Positions 16,612 through 24,688 of a stretch of 64,000 bases of DNA are shown here, one piece after another; the first letter of the stretch is position 1, and each line of letters starts with the position of its first letter. The notes beneath the pieces are model-generated. The model saw only the letters and a program-made list of their open reading frames with translations. It had not been told where the DNA came from and searched no databases. The position numbers and the translations under genes are program-made. This DNA is from Caulobacteraceae bacterium UBA3198 (lineage in GTDB: Bacteria > Pseudomonadota > Alphaproteobacteria > Caulobacterales > Caulobacteraceae). The stretch spans positions 228,486-292,485 of the forward strand of contig DEWY01000004.1 in NCBI GenBank assembly GCA_002363865.1, written 5' to 3'.

Positions 16612-17256
16612 TCAATGACCCGCTTTGGTTTCGGCTTCAACCGGGCCAGGCGCCGCGGCCGCGGCGGCCCTGGCGCGCAGGGCGTTCACAATTTCCGTGA
16701 CCTGGACGCGGGCGTGGTCCAGCCCCTGGCCGGTGTCGACCACATAGTGGGCCCGGGCGCGTTTCTCGGCGTCGGCCATCTGCTGGGCGAGGATGGCGTC
16801 GAAACGTTCCGGCGTCATGCCGGGCCTCGCCAGCACCCGCTCGCGCTGCATGTCGGCCGGGGCGCTCACCACCACGACGGCGTCCATCCGCGCGTCGCCG
16901 CCGGTCTCATAGAGCAAGGGAATGTCGAGGATCACCATGTCGGCGCCCTTGGCCTGCGCCTGCGCGAAAAAGCTCTGGCGGTCGATCCCCACCAGGGGGT
17001 GGACGATGGCGTTCAGGCGTTTCAGCGCCTCCGGATCGCCGAGCACCCGCTGGCGCAGCAGCTCGCGATCCACCGCCCCGCCCTGGACCACGCCTGGAAA
17101 GGCCTCGCCCACCGGGCCCACGGCGGCCCCGCCCACATCATAGAGGTCGTGTACGGCGGCGTCGGCGTCATAGACCGGCGCCCCGTGTTCGCGGAACATG
17201 GCCGCCGTGGTGGACTTGCCCATGCCGATGGAGCCGGTCAGACCAATGATCAGCAT
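16612..17256 (-). CDS. coaE: dephospho-CoA kinase
   Basis: Final step of coenzyme A synthesis (phosphorylation of the ribose 3'-OH). 214 residues; P-loop IIGLTGSIGMGKSTTAAMF at the N-terminus, then APVYDADAAVHDLY, a typical CoaE substrate-site motif, and DIPLLYETGG. The C-terminus is Ala-rich and slightly longer than minimal family members. Overlaps the end of aroE by seven bases. Confidence 0.95.
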   Translation of the reverse strand: MLIIGLTGSIGMGKSTTAAMFREHGAPVYDADAAVHDLYDVGGAAVGPVGEAFPGVVQGGAVDRELLRQRVLGDPEALKRLNAIVHPLVGIDRQSFFAQAQAKGADMVILDIPLLYETGGDARMDAVVVVSAPADMQRERVLARPGMTPERFDAILAQQMADAEKRARAHYVVDTGQGLDHARVQVTEIVNALRARAAAAAAPGPVEAETKAGH

Positions 17257-18128
17257 CGTCTCCAGATCCTTTCGTTCAGGCCCAGACTTTTCAGCGCCAG
17301 GGCGCGGACATCCACGCCCGCTGGCGGCGCGACCCCGAAGAAGGCGGTGAAGGAGGGGACGGCTTGGCCGATCAGCATGGCCAGGCCATCGACGGTGCGC
17401 CGACCCTCGGCTTGCGCCTTAGCCAGGAAGGGCGTGATCAGCGGCTTATAGACCATGTCCATGACCACGCAGCCGGCGGGCGTGGCGGCCAGCGGCACGT
17501 CGAGCTCGCCCTGACCCGACAGGCCCGCCGAGGTGGCGTTGATCACCGCGCCGGCGCCGGCGAAGGCGTGAGCGGCCTGATCGAGGCCCAGGGCGCGCAC
17601 GCCTCGGCCCAGACGCTCGGCGATGGCTTCGGCCCGGGCCAGAGTTCGGTTCAGGATGAGAACCTCGGGCGCGCCGGCCGCGACGAAGGCGGCGGCCGCG
17701 CCCCGGGCCGCGCCGCCGGCCCCCAGGATCACCACCGGGGCGGCGGCCGGATCAAAGCCCGGCGCCTGGCGGGCGAAGGCGCTCAGCAGGCCCGTCCCGT
17801 CAGTATTGTCGGCGATGATCTCGCCATCAGCCGCAAACAGCAGCAGGTTCGCCGCCCCCGCCGCCTGGGCGGCTGGGGTCGGCGCATCGGCCAGGGCCAA
17901 GGCCTGTTCCTTGAACGGCAGGGTCACGTTCAGTCCGGCGATGACGCCGCCGCGGAGACCCTGGACGAAGGGCGCGAACCCGGCCTCCGGTGGGCTGAAC
18001 GGGGCATAGACGGCATCGAGGCCCAGGGCCTCGATCCAGGCGTTGTGGATCAGCGGGCTCAGGGAATGGCGCACCGGCGCGCCGACCACGCCGGCGACCT
18101 TGGCCCCCCCGGTGAGCGACGCGCTCAT
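17250..18128 (-). CDS. aroE: shikimate dehydrogenase
   Basis: NADP-dependent reduction of 3-dehydroshikimate in aromatic amino acid synthesis. The 292-residue protein has the substrate-binding start VVGAPVRHSLSPLIHNAW, the catalytic Lys/Asp region NVTLPFKEQAL and DNTDGTGLL, the NADP-binding VVILGAGGAARGAAAAF and NRTLARAEAIAERLG. Its start overlaps the maf stop (ATGA). Confidence 0.95.
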   Translation of the reverse strand: MSASLTGGAKVAGVVGAPVRHSLSPLIHNAWIEALGLDAVYAPFSPPEAGFAPFVQGLRGGVIAGLNVTLPFKEQALALADAPTPAAQAAGAANLLLFAADGEIIADNTDGTGLLSAFARQAPGFDPAAAPVVILGAGGAARGAAAAFVAAGAPEVLILNRTLARAEAIAERLGRGVRALGLDQAAHAFAGAGAVINATSAGLSGQGELDVPLAATPAGCVVMDMVYKPLITPFLAKAQAEGRRTVDGLAMLIGQAVPSFTAFFGVAPPAGVDVRALALKSLGLNERIWRRC

Positions 18129-18718
18129 GGGACCAGCGCCCCGCGCTGGCGCAGCTGATCGAGAAGGCCGAGCAAGGGCAGGCCCAGTATGGCGAAGTAG
18201 TCCCCCTCGATCTGGGCGAACAGCTGGGCGCCGGGGCCCTCCAGGCGATAGCAGCCCACCGAACCCAGCAGGGCCTCGCCTTCCTGGTCGAGATAGGCGT
18301 CCAGGAAGGGCTCGGAGAAGTCGCGCATGGTCAGGGTGGCGCAGGCGGTCTCCGACCAGAGCACCTCGCCGTCCTTCGCCAGGGTGACCGCCGAGTGCAG
18401 ATGATGCGGCTGGCCGCGCAGGGCCAGCAGGCGGGCGCGGGCCTCCTCCAGGCTGGCGGCCTTGTCATAGAGGGCGCCGTCGAACTCCAGGGTCTGGTCG
18501 GCGCCGATGACCAGGCCGGGCTGAAGGTCCGACACGGTCACGGCCTTGATGTCGGCCAGGGCCTGGGCCACCGCCCTGGGACTGCCGCCCTCGGCCTGGA
18601 TGCGGACCTTCACCAGATCCTCGTCGACGCCGGAGACGATCTTGTCGAAGGCCACGCCGGCGCCGGCCAGAAGCTGGCTGCGGGCCGCACTCTGGGAGGC
18701 GAGAATGATGCGGGTCAT
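18125..18718 (-). CDS. maf: Maf-like nucleotide pyrophosphatase
   Basis: House-cleaning nucleoside triphosphate pyrophosphatase family. 197 residues with IILASQSAARSQLLAGAGV at the N-terminus (family SxSxxR loop), then VIGADQTLEFDG, ARARLLALRGQPHHLHSAV and GSVGCYRLEGPGAQLFAQIEGDYFAILGLPL as separate segments of the Maf fold. The preferred nucleotide cannot be assigned. Four-base overlaps link it to aroE and PPSRP. Confidence 0.9.
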   Translation of the reverse strand: MTRIILASQSAARSQLLAGAGVAFDKIVSGVDEDLVKVRIQAEGGSPRAVAQALADIKAVTVSDLQPGLVIGADQTLEFDGALYDKAASLEEARARLLALRGQPHHLHSAVTLAKDGEVLWSETACATLTMRDFSEPFLDAYLDQEGEALLGSVGCYRLEGPGAQLFAQIEGDYFAILGLPLLGLLDQLRQRGALVP

Positions 18719-19557
18719 CCCAGTATGTCCACCTGGCGGCCGGAGGTGAGCAGGTTCATCACCGCGGCGGCGGTCTCCTCCACCGAGCGGCGGGTGACGT
18801 CAATCACCGGCCAGCCCTGCCGTTCATAGAGCCTGCGGGCCTGGACGATCTCTTCGCGCACATTGTCCACGTCGATATAGGCTGAGGTGCGGTTCTCCTT
18901 GAGGCTGAGCAGGCGGTTGCGGCGGATCTGGATCAGCCGGTCGGGCGAGATGGTCAGGCCCACAACCAGGGTGTTCTTCAACTGCAGCAGCTTGTCGGGG
19001 ATGGGCCGCGAGGGGACCAGGGGCACATTGGCCGCCCGCACCCCGCGATGGGCCAGATAGATGCAGGTGGGCGTCTTCGAGGTGCGCGAGACGCCCACCA
19101 GCACCACATCGGCCTGTTCCAGATCCTGCCCGCCCTGGCCGTCATCATGGCCGATGGCGTAATTCAGGGCGTCCATCCGGTTGAAATAGTCGTGGTCCAG
19201 GGCGTGCTGGGCGCCCACCCGGGTCGAGGTGGCCAGCCCCAGATAGCGCTGCACCGCCGAGACCAGGGGATCGAGGGCGGCGATGCAGGCGATCTCCAGG
19301 CGCCGGCACCCGTCCTCCAGGGCCGCCCGCAGCTCGGCGTCGACAATGGTGTGAATGACCAGGCCCGGGGCGGACTCGATATCGGCCAGGGCGCGGTCCA
19401 GCTGCCGGCGCGATCGCACCAGGGCGTAGATGTGCTCGATGGGCAGGACATCGTCGAAGCGGGCGCACACGGCGCGGGCCATGGCGTTGAGGGTCTCGCC
19501 GGTGGAGTCCGACACCAGATGCAGGTGGAAATAGGTGGCGATGCGCGGGTGGGTCAT
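18715..19557 (-). CDS. pyruvate, phosphate dikinase regulatory protein (bifunctional kinase/phosphorylase)
   Basis: Controls PPDK or PEP synthase by ADP-dependent phosphorylation and Pi-dependent removal (DUF299 family). 280 residues: LHLVSDSTGETLNAMARAV at the N-terminus, DYFNRMDALNYAIGHDDG in the middle, P-loop-like VLVGVSRTSKTPTCIYLAHRG and NVREEIVQARRLYERQGWPV. In Caulobacter the orthologue is the first gene left of the origin, and here too it borders the gene-free origin region. Confidence 0.92.
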   Translation of the reverse strand: MTHPRIATYFHLHLVSDSTGETLNAMARAVCARFDDVLPIEHIYALVRSRRQLDRALADIESAPGLVIHTIVDAELRAALEDGCRRLEIACIAALDPLVSAVQRYLGLATSTRVGAQHALDHDYFNRMDALNYAIGHDDGQGGQDLEQADVVLVGVSRTSKTPTCIYLAHRGVRAANVPLVPSRPIPDKLLQLKNTLVVGLTISPDRLIQIRRNRLLSLKENRTSAYIDVDNVREEIVQARRLYERQGWPVIDVTRRSVEETAAAVMNLLTSGRQVDILG

Positions 19558-19744
19558 ACCGGGGCGGCGGCCTGCGACAAAATGCTCTTGGGGACGAGAG
19601 AGTCGATAAGTCTCTTAACCGAGGCGCACGGCCTTGGGGATAGCTGACGACTTATACCGGCCATACCGGCGGCGCGGCGGGCGGCGAGGACAGATGCGCA
19701 GATCAGGGGGTTTTCGCACACAGCTTCACCCGCCGGGGAAAAGC

Positions 19745-19759
19745 TTAACGAAAGGTAAA
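19745..19759. promoter_or_regulatory. CtrA-like site, one mismatch (TTAA-N7-TAAA)
   Basis: TTAACGAAAGGTAAA: first half TTAAC is perfect; the second half differs by one base from TTAA at the correct 7-base spacing. It lies 69 bases from the perfect site in the probable origin, where CtrA would repress initiation (family knowledge from Caulobacter). Confidence 0.6.
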
Positions 19760-19813
19760 CACAGGCGCTCGCCCCAGAGGCGGGTCATCCTCAGGGCCGC
19801 CCCCGGCCTTGGG

Positions 19814-19828
19814 TTAAGGTTTTGTTAA
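19814..19828. promoter_or_regulatory. perfect CtrA-type binding site (TTAA-N7-TTAA)
   Basis: TTAAGGTTTTGTTAA has both half-sites exact at the CtrA spacing. It is 276 bases upstream of the hemE start codon, in the probable origin. In Caulobacter such sites block DnaA-driven initiation and also touch the hemE promoter. Confidence 0.8.
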
Positions 19829-20089
19829 GGTTTGCGGCCTGGCTCCGGGCTTATGCCCGTAACTCACAGGGACCCCTGCCGGCTTGGGATGGACCGGGGG
19901 CGAGTTGTGGGCGGCGGCGGTATGGCCGAGGGTTTGGCGGCTTATCCCCGGGTCTGACCGGGCCTACCACCTCCTCTTCCCAAACAATCTCTTTCTTTCA
20001 GGAAGAAGGACGGGCGTCGGGGACAAGCGGCCTGCGCCCCTCCACCAGGAGACTTGAGCCTGGCCCCCAGAGCCGCTTTAAGGCTTGGC

Positions 20090-21121
20090 ATGAGCGAACC
20101 TGCAAAACCCCGCCTCCTTCGCGCCCTGGCCGGCGAAACCCTCGACCGCCCGCCGGTCTGGTTTATGCGTCAGGCGGGCCGCTCCCTGCCGGAATATCGC
20201 GAACTGCGGACCAGGGCCCCGGACTTCATCGCCTTTTGTCACAATCCGCAGATGGCGGCCGAAGCGACCCTGCAGCCGATGCGGCGCTTTCCCCTGGATG
20301 CGGCCATCGTCTTCGCCGACATCCTGCTGCTGCCCAAGGCGCTGGGGCAGAAGGTGTGGTTCGAAACTGGCGAAGGTCCCAGGCTCGGCGAACTGCCGGC
20401 GCTTTCGGCCATGGAGGCCGAGATCGAGGCCTCGACTGACAGGCTTTCCGAGATCGGGGAAACCCTGACCCGGGTGCGCGCCGAACTGGAGCCGGAGCGG
20501 GCCCTGATCGGGTTCGCCGGCGCCCCCTGGACGGTGGCCACCTATATGATCGAGGGCCGGGGCTCGGACCGCTCCGGCGCCCGGACCTACGCCTATCAGC
20601 ACCCTGAGGACCTGGACCGGCTGCTGGACATCCTGGTGGAGTCCACCGCCCGCTACCTGGTCATGCAGGCCAAGGCCGGCGCTCAGGCGCTGAAGCTGTT
20701 CGAAAGCTGGGCCGAGGGCCTGGCCGAGGATGTGTTCGAGCGGATCGTCATCCGTCCCCATGCGGCGATCATCGAGAAGGTGCGCGCCGCCGGGATCGAC
20801 ACCCCCTTCATCGGCTTCCCCCGCGGGGCCGGCGCCCTGGTGGACAACTACGCGGCCAAGGTTCCGGTCCAGGCCGTGGCCCTGGACACCCAGGCCAGCG
20901 CCGCCCAGGGCCAGAGGATCCAGGCCGGTGGCAAAACGATCCAAGGCGCGCTCGACAATCTGCTGCTGCGCGCCGGCGGTCCGGCCATGGACGCCCGGAT
21001 CGACGCCTTGATCGAACAGTGGGGCAAAGGCCCCTATATCTTCAACCTGGGCCACGGGGTTCTGCCAGACACCCCGGTGGAGCATATCGAACGCGCGGTT
21101 CGCCGCGTGACGGGGACCTAG
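20090..21121 (+). CDS. hemE: uroporphyrinogen decarboxylase
   Basis: Fifth step of tetrapyrrole synthesis (four decarboxylations to coproporphyrinogen III). 343 residues from the ATG at 20090 (AAGG upstream); the TTG at 20054 is unlikely. Signature RPPVWFMRQAGRSLPEYR near residue 20, GFAGAPWTVATYMIEGRG, LKLFESWAEGL and FNLGHGVLPDTPVEH are all canonical HemE. First gene right of the probable origin; hemH starts on the base after its stop and hemJ overlaps hemH, forming a compact haem operon. Confidence 0.96.
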   Translation: MSEPAKPRLLRALAGETLDRPPVWFMRQAGRSLPEYRELRTRAPDFIAFCHNPQMAAEATLQPMRRFPLDAAIVFADILLLPKALGQKVWFETGEGPRLGELPALSAMEAEIEASTDRLSEIGETLTRVRAELEPERALIGFAGAPWTVATYMIEGRGSDRSGARTYAYQHPEDLDRLLDILVESTARYLVMQAKAGAQALKLFESWAEGLAEDVFERIVIRPHAAIIEKVRAAGIDTPFIGFPRGAGALVDNYAAKVPVQAVALDTQASAAQGQRIQAGGKTIQGALDNLLLRAGGPAMDARIDALIEQWGKGPYIFNLGHGVLPDTPVEHIERAVRRVTGT

Positions 21122-22162
21122 ATGAAGAAGAAGCTTGCGGTCGTCCTGTTCAATCTGGGCGGCCCCGATGGTCCGGATTCCGTCCAGCCCTTCCTCTTCA
21201 ACCTGTTCCGAGATCCGGCCATCATCGGCCTGCCGGCGCCGGCCCGTTACGCCCTGGCGGCCCTGATCTCCACGACCCGCAAGAAGAGCGCCCAGGCCAA
21301 CTACGCCATCATGGGGGGCGGTTCGCCCCTGCTTCCGGAAACCACGGCGCAAGCCCGGGCTCTGGAGGCGGCCCTGGCGACCGCCGCGCCGGAGCTGGAG
21401 ACCCGCATCTTCATCGCCATGCGCTACTGGAACCCCCGGGCCAAGGCGACGGCGGCTGAGGTGGCGGCCTTCGCCCCTGACGAGATCGTCCTGCTGCCGC
21501 TCTATCCGCAGTTCTCCACCACGACCTCGGCCTCTTCCCTCAAGGATTGGGCCAAGGTCTATCGCGGTCCTGGGGTCTCGCGGGCGGTGTGCTGCTATCC
21601 CACAGAGGCGAAGCTGGTGGCGGCCCATGCAGCCAAGATCGCCGAGACCTGGGAGGCCGCTGGCCGCCCGGACAATGTACGCCTTTTGTTCTCGGCCCAC
21701 GGTCTGCCGGAAAAGGTGATCAAGGACGGCGATCCCTATCAGGCCCAGGTGGAGGCCACCGCCGCGGCCGTGGCCGCCCTGCTGCCTGACCTGCCGGATT
21801 GGCAGGTCTGCTACCAGAGCAAGGTCGGGCCGCTGGCCTGGATCGGCCCGTCCACCGAGGAGGCCATCCGCCAGGCCAAGGCCGATGGGCGCGGGGTGCT
21901 CCTGACCCCCATCGCCTTTGTCTCCGAACATGTGGAGACTTTGGTGGAGCTTGATCACGAATATGCAGAGATCGCCGAGGAGATCGGGTGTACGCCCTAT
22001 CTGCGGGTTCCGGCGCTGGGCGTGACATCTGACTTTATCGACGGGCTGAAGGCCATGGTGCTGGACGCCCTGGACAGCCGGGCGGGCATTGCGCCGGCTG
22101 GCGGCTGGACGTGTCCCGCCGCCTATGGGAAATGCGCCTGCAAGACGGGGAGGGCGGCATGA
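21122..22162 (+). CDS. hemH: ferrochelatase, with C-terminal cysteine motif
   Basis: Inserts ferrous iron into protoporphyrin IX. 346 residues: VVLFNLGGPDGPDSVQPFL at the N-terminus, catalytic His region LLFSAHGLPEKVIKDGDPY, and VGPLAWIGPSTEEAI. The C-terminus has CPAAYGKCACK, three cysteines spaced 7 and 2; Caulobacter ferrochelatase is known to carry a [2Fe-2S] cluster, so this tail is a likely ligand set. Starts immediately after the hemE stop; overlaps hemJ by four bases. Confidence 0.95.
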   Translation: MKKKLAVVLFNLGGPDGPDSVQPFLFNLFRDPAIIGLPAPARYALAALISTTRKKSAQANYAIMGGGSPLLPETTAQARALEAALATAAPELETRIFIAMRYWNPRAKATAAEVAAFAPDEIVLLPLYPQFSTTTSASSLKDWAKVYRGPGVSRAVCCYPTEAKLVAAHAAKIAETWEAAGRPDNVRLLFSAHGLPEKVIKDGDPYQAQVEATAAAVAALLPDLPDWQVCYQSKVGPLAWIGPSTEEAIRQAKADGRGVLLTPIAFVSEHVETLVELDHEYAEIAEEIGCTPYLRVPALGVTSDFIDGLKAMVLDALDSRAGIAPAGGWTCPAAYGKCACKTGRAA

Positions 22163-22620
22163 ACTGGTATGATCTGCTTCGGGGCCTGCACATCATCGCG
22201 GTGATCGCCTGGATGGCGGGCATGATGTACCTGCCGAGGCTCTACGCCTACCACACCGAGACCGCCCCGCCCGGCAGCGAGTTCGACGCCCACTTCAAGG
22301 TTTGGGAAGCCAAGCTCCTGAAAATCATCATCAACCCATCCATGGTGATCACCTGGATCTTCGGCCTCAGCCTGATCATGTATCACGTGCACGCCATGGG
22401 TCAGGGCTGGGCCTTCCTGCTGCAGCCTTGGATACTGCTCAAGCTCGCCCTGGTGACCTTCCTGTCCGGCTGGCACGGCATGCTGGCCGGGGCCCGGAAG
22501 AAGATCGCCGCAGGCGAGCGGCCCCGGTCGGCCAAGTTCTGGCGGGCCACCAACGAGATCCCGTTCCTGATCGCCATCGTCGCCGTCCTGGCCGTGACCC
22601 TGGAATTCGGCGGGCGCTAG
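22159..22620 (+). CDS. hemJ: HemJ-type protoporphyrinogen IX oxidase
   Basis: Inner-membrane enzyme (UPF0093) that oxidises protoporphyrinogen IX where HemG and HemY are absent. 153 residues with four hydrophobic segments: LLRGLHIIAVIAWMAGMMYL (conserved His), INPSMVITWIFGLSLIMYH, WILLKLALVTFLSGWHGML and FLIAIVAVLAVTLEF. The ATG at 22159 overlaps the hemH TGA and has GAGG upstream. With hemE and hemH it supplies three late haem steps from one operon. Confidence 0.93.
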   Translation: MNWYDLLRGLHIIAVIAWMAGMMYLPRLYAYHTETAPPGSEFDAHFKVWEAKLLKIIINPSMVITWIFGLSLIMYHVHAMGQGWAFLLQPWILLKLALVTFLSGWHGMLAGARKKIAAGERPRSAKFWRATNEIPFLIAIVAVLAVTLEFGGR

Positions 22621-22865
22621 ACCCATCTGGAATGAGACGGCCCTTGACCGCGGCCCCCCGGCTGTGGTTTGGCGTTAGCCACGCGGGAGAAATTCCGCGC
22701 CCCGCCTTTTCCCGGAGCCGCGCGTTTACCGCCGACGGCCCGGTCCTCGAGACAACATAGCCGGCGCGGCCCAAGACCGCGCCCCACCTCTCGTCCACGC
22801 CCGACCGGACTCCGTCTGGCCGGCCGGCGGACCGATAATTTCCATCAGAGCCTTTAAAGACCATC

Positions 22866-24245
22866 ATGAGCGAAGACACCGAAACCCAGGTCCTCGAAAA
22901 CCAGACCGACGAGGACGGCGGCGGCGACAACGACCTGGACGAGCCGTCCCTGGCCTCCCAGGCGATCGCCGCCATGGGCCTGACCAAGATGTCGCTCCAG
23001 GAGTTGAAGGAGAAATCCTCCTCCGACCTGCTGGCCTTCGCCGAGCAGATGGACATCGAGAATGCCAACTCGATGCGCAAGCAGGACATGATGTTCGGCA
23101 TCCTGAAGACCCTCGCCGAGGAAGGCGTGGAGATCTCAGGCTCTGGCACCATGGAGGTCCTGCCCGACGGCTTCGGCTTCCTGCGCAGTCCCGAGGCAAA
23201 CTATCTGCCCGGTCCTGACGACATCTATGTGAGCCCTTCGCAGATCCGGAAGTTCGGCCTGCGCACCGGCGACTCCGTGGTGGGCGCCATCCGTGCGCCG
23301 CGGGAAGGCGAGCGCTACTTCGCCCTGGTGAAGGTCGACCAGATCAATTTCGAAGACCCCGAAAACGTCCGGCACAAGGTCCACTTCGACAACCTGACGC
23401 CGCTCTATCCCGAAGAACGCCTGCGGATGGAGATCGATGATCCGACCCTGAAGGACCGTTCGGGCCGGGTGATCGACATTGTCGCCCCCCTGGGCAAGGG
23501 CCAGCGCTGCCTGATCGTCGCCCCGCCGCGGGTGGGTAAGACGGTGATGTTGCAGAACATCGCCAAGTCCATCGAGGCCAATCACCCCGAGGTCTATCTC
23601 ATCGTCCTGCTGATCGATGAGCGGCCGGAAGAAGTGACCGACATGCAGCGCACCGTGCGCGGCGAGGTCATTGCGTCCACCTTCGACGAACCGGCCACCC
23701 GCCACGTGCAGGTCGCCGAAATGGTCATCGAAAAGGCCAAGCGCTTGGTCGAGCACAAGCGCGACGTGGTCATCCTGCTGGATTCGGTCACCCGTCTGGG
23801 CCGCGCCTACAACACCGTGGTGCCGTCCTCGGGCAAGGTGCTGACCGGCGGCGTGGACGCCAACGCTCTGCAGCGGCCCAAGCGCTTCTTCGGCGCGGCG
23901 CGGAATGTGGAGGAGGGCGGTTCGCTGTCCATCATCGCCACGGCCCTGATCGACACCGGCAGCCGGATGGACGAAGTCATCTTCGAAGAGTTCAAGGGCA
24001 CCGGTAACTCGGAAATCGTGCTGGACCGCAAGGTCGCCGACAAGCGGATCTTCCCGGCCATCGACGTGCTGAAGTCCGGCACCCGCAAGGAAGAGCTGAT
24101 CACGCCCAAGGATCAGCTGCAGAAGACCTATGTGCTGCGCCGGATCCTCAACCCCATGGGGGCGCAGGACGCCATCGAGTTCCTGCTCGACAAGCTGCGC
24201 AACGCCAAGAACAACGACGACTTCTTCCAGTCGATGAACACCTGA
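22866..24245 (+). CDS. rho: transcription termination factor Rho
   Basis: Hexameric RNA helicase ending transcription at Rho-dependent sites. 459 residues: acidic N-terminal extension (about 1-40), Rho N-terminal helical domain (LQELKEKSSSDLLAFAEQM), the cold-shock RNA-binding domain (GTMEVLPDGFGFLRSPEANY), Walker A PPRVGKTVMLQNIA, the Q-loop and Walker B region RDVVILLDSVTRLGRAYN, and DEVIFEEFKGTGNSE. The acidic extension is longer than in E. coli. The 245-base leader upstream (22621-22865) shows no gene; Rho is often self-regulated there. Confidence 0.97.
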   Translation: MSEDTETQVLENQTDEDGGGDNDLDEPSLASQAIAAMGLTKMSLQELKEKSSSDLLAFAEQMDIENANSMRKQDMMFGILKTLAEEGVEISGSGTMEVLPDGFGFLRSPEANYLPGPDDIYVSPSQIRKFGLRTGDSVVGAIRAPREGERYFALVKVDQINFEDPENVRHKVHFDNLTPLYPEERLRMEIDDPTLKDRSGRVIDIVAPLGKGQRCLIVAPPRVGKTVMLQNIAKSIEANHPEVYLIVLLIDERPEEVTDMQRTVRGEVIASTFDEPATRHVQVAEMVIEKAKRLVEHKRDVVILLDSVTRLGRAYNTVVPSSGKVLTGGVDANALQRPKRFFGAARNVEEGGSLSIIATALIDTGSRMDEVIFEEFKGTGNSEIVLDRKVADKRIFPAIDVLKSGTRKEELITPKDQLQKTYVLRRILNPMGAQDAIEFLLDKLRNAKNNDDFFQSMNT

Positions 24246-24284
24246 GGCGGCGGGGCGCGCAACCGCGTTCGCGCGCCTGCCAGT

Positions 24285-24412
24285 TCTCTCGCGCCGCAGG
24301 CGCTATAAAGGGGCGACACGAAGGGCACGAAGGGTCGCAAAGGACACCAAGACGAGGCCGCTAAGCCGTCGTGTCCTTGGCTTTCTTCGTGTTCTTTGTG
24401 TCCCCCTTTTTT
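24285..24412 (+). repeat. dispersed ACACGAAG repeat (copy 1)
   Basis: Starts with GCGCCGCAGGCGC and CGACACGAAG, passes through GACGAGGCCGC and closes with inverted CTTCGTGTTC and TTTGTGTCCCC. It matches the reverse complement of 32622-32750 along nearly the whole length. It fills most of the gap after rho; the remaining gap holds a parS site and no gene. Confidence 0.85.
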
Positions 24413-24443
24413 GTTTTCTGCCTTCGGCAAAAGGCCCAGCCTC

Positions 24444-24459
24444 TGTTTCACGTGAAACG
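24444..24459. promoter_or_regulatory. parS centromere site 1
   Basis: TGTTTCACGTGAAACG contains the full 14-base palindrome GTTTCACGTGAAAC recognised by chromosomal ParB. It abuts the stop codon of the small membrane protein gene and lies 4.6 kb from the probable origin. Confidence 0.92.
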
Positions 24460-24663
24460 TCAGCTGGTCGGCGGGAGGTGGTCCCTCGGCCATTTGATGA
24501 AGGCCACCACCCATAGCATCACCAGGTTCACCACGGGCACGACCGTGAGGAAGGCCACGGCCCAGTGAATACCTAGGCGGGACAGGATCTTGCCCACCGG
24601 GAAGATGATCACGAAGAGCCAGATCACCACGATCAGCCAGTGCCAGAGCGAAAAACTGCCCAT
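24460..24663 (-). CDS. small two-span membrane protein
   Basis: 67 residues, MGSFSLWHWLIVVIWLFVII then a short loop (PVGKILSRLGIHW) and a second hydrophobic span (AVAFLTVVPVVNLVMLWVVAF) ending in a charged tail. It resembles the small SFSIWHWLIV-type membrane proteins of alphaproteobacteria, whose function I do not know. Its stop touches parS site 1. It could share a transcript with the quinone reductase gene upstream (25-base gap). Confidence 0.75.
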   Translation of the reverse strand: MGSFSLWHWLIVVIWLFVIIFPVGKILSRLGIHWAVAFLTVVPVVNLVMLWVVAFIKWPRDHLPPTS

Positions 24664-24688
24664 CTTTGCGTCCCTCTATGGTTCTCGA

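Larger units (their letters stand above)
19558..20089. other. probable chromosomal replication origin (Cori-like) between PPSRP and hemE
   Basis: A 532-base gene-free stretch, AT-richer in places, between the divergent PPSRP and hemE genes, exactly the neighbours of the Caulobacter crescentus origin. Contents: a perfect CtrA-type site (19814), a near-perfect one (19745), a TTAAC half-site (19615), a GANTC methylation site (GAGTC, 19600-19604) and three degenerate DnaA-box-like 9-mers of similar form: TTATACCGG (19652), TTATGCCCG (19851) and TTATCCCCG (19942). No perfect TTATCCACA was found. Genes run outward on both sides. dnaA is not in the window. Assignment rests on synteny and motifs. Confidence 0.82.

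Noticed and set aside
20078..21958. A 626-residue frame opposite hemE and hemH
   Set aside because: Shadow of two adjacent conserved genes.
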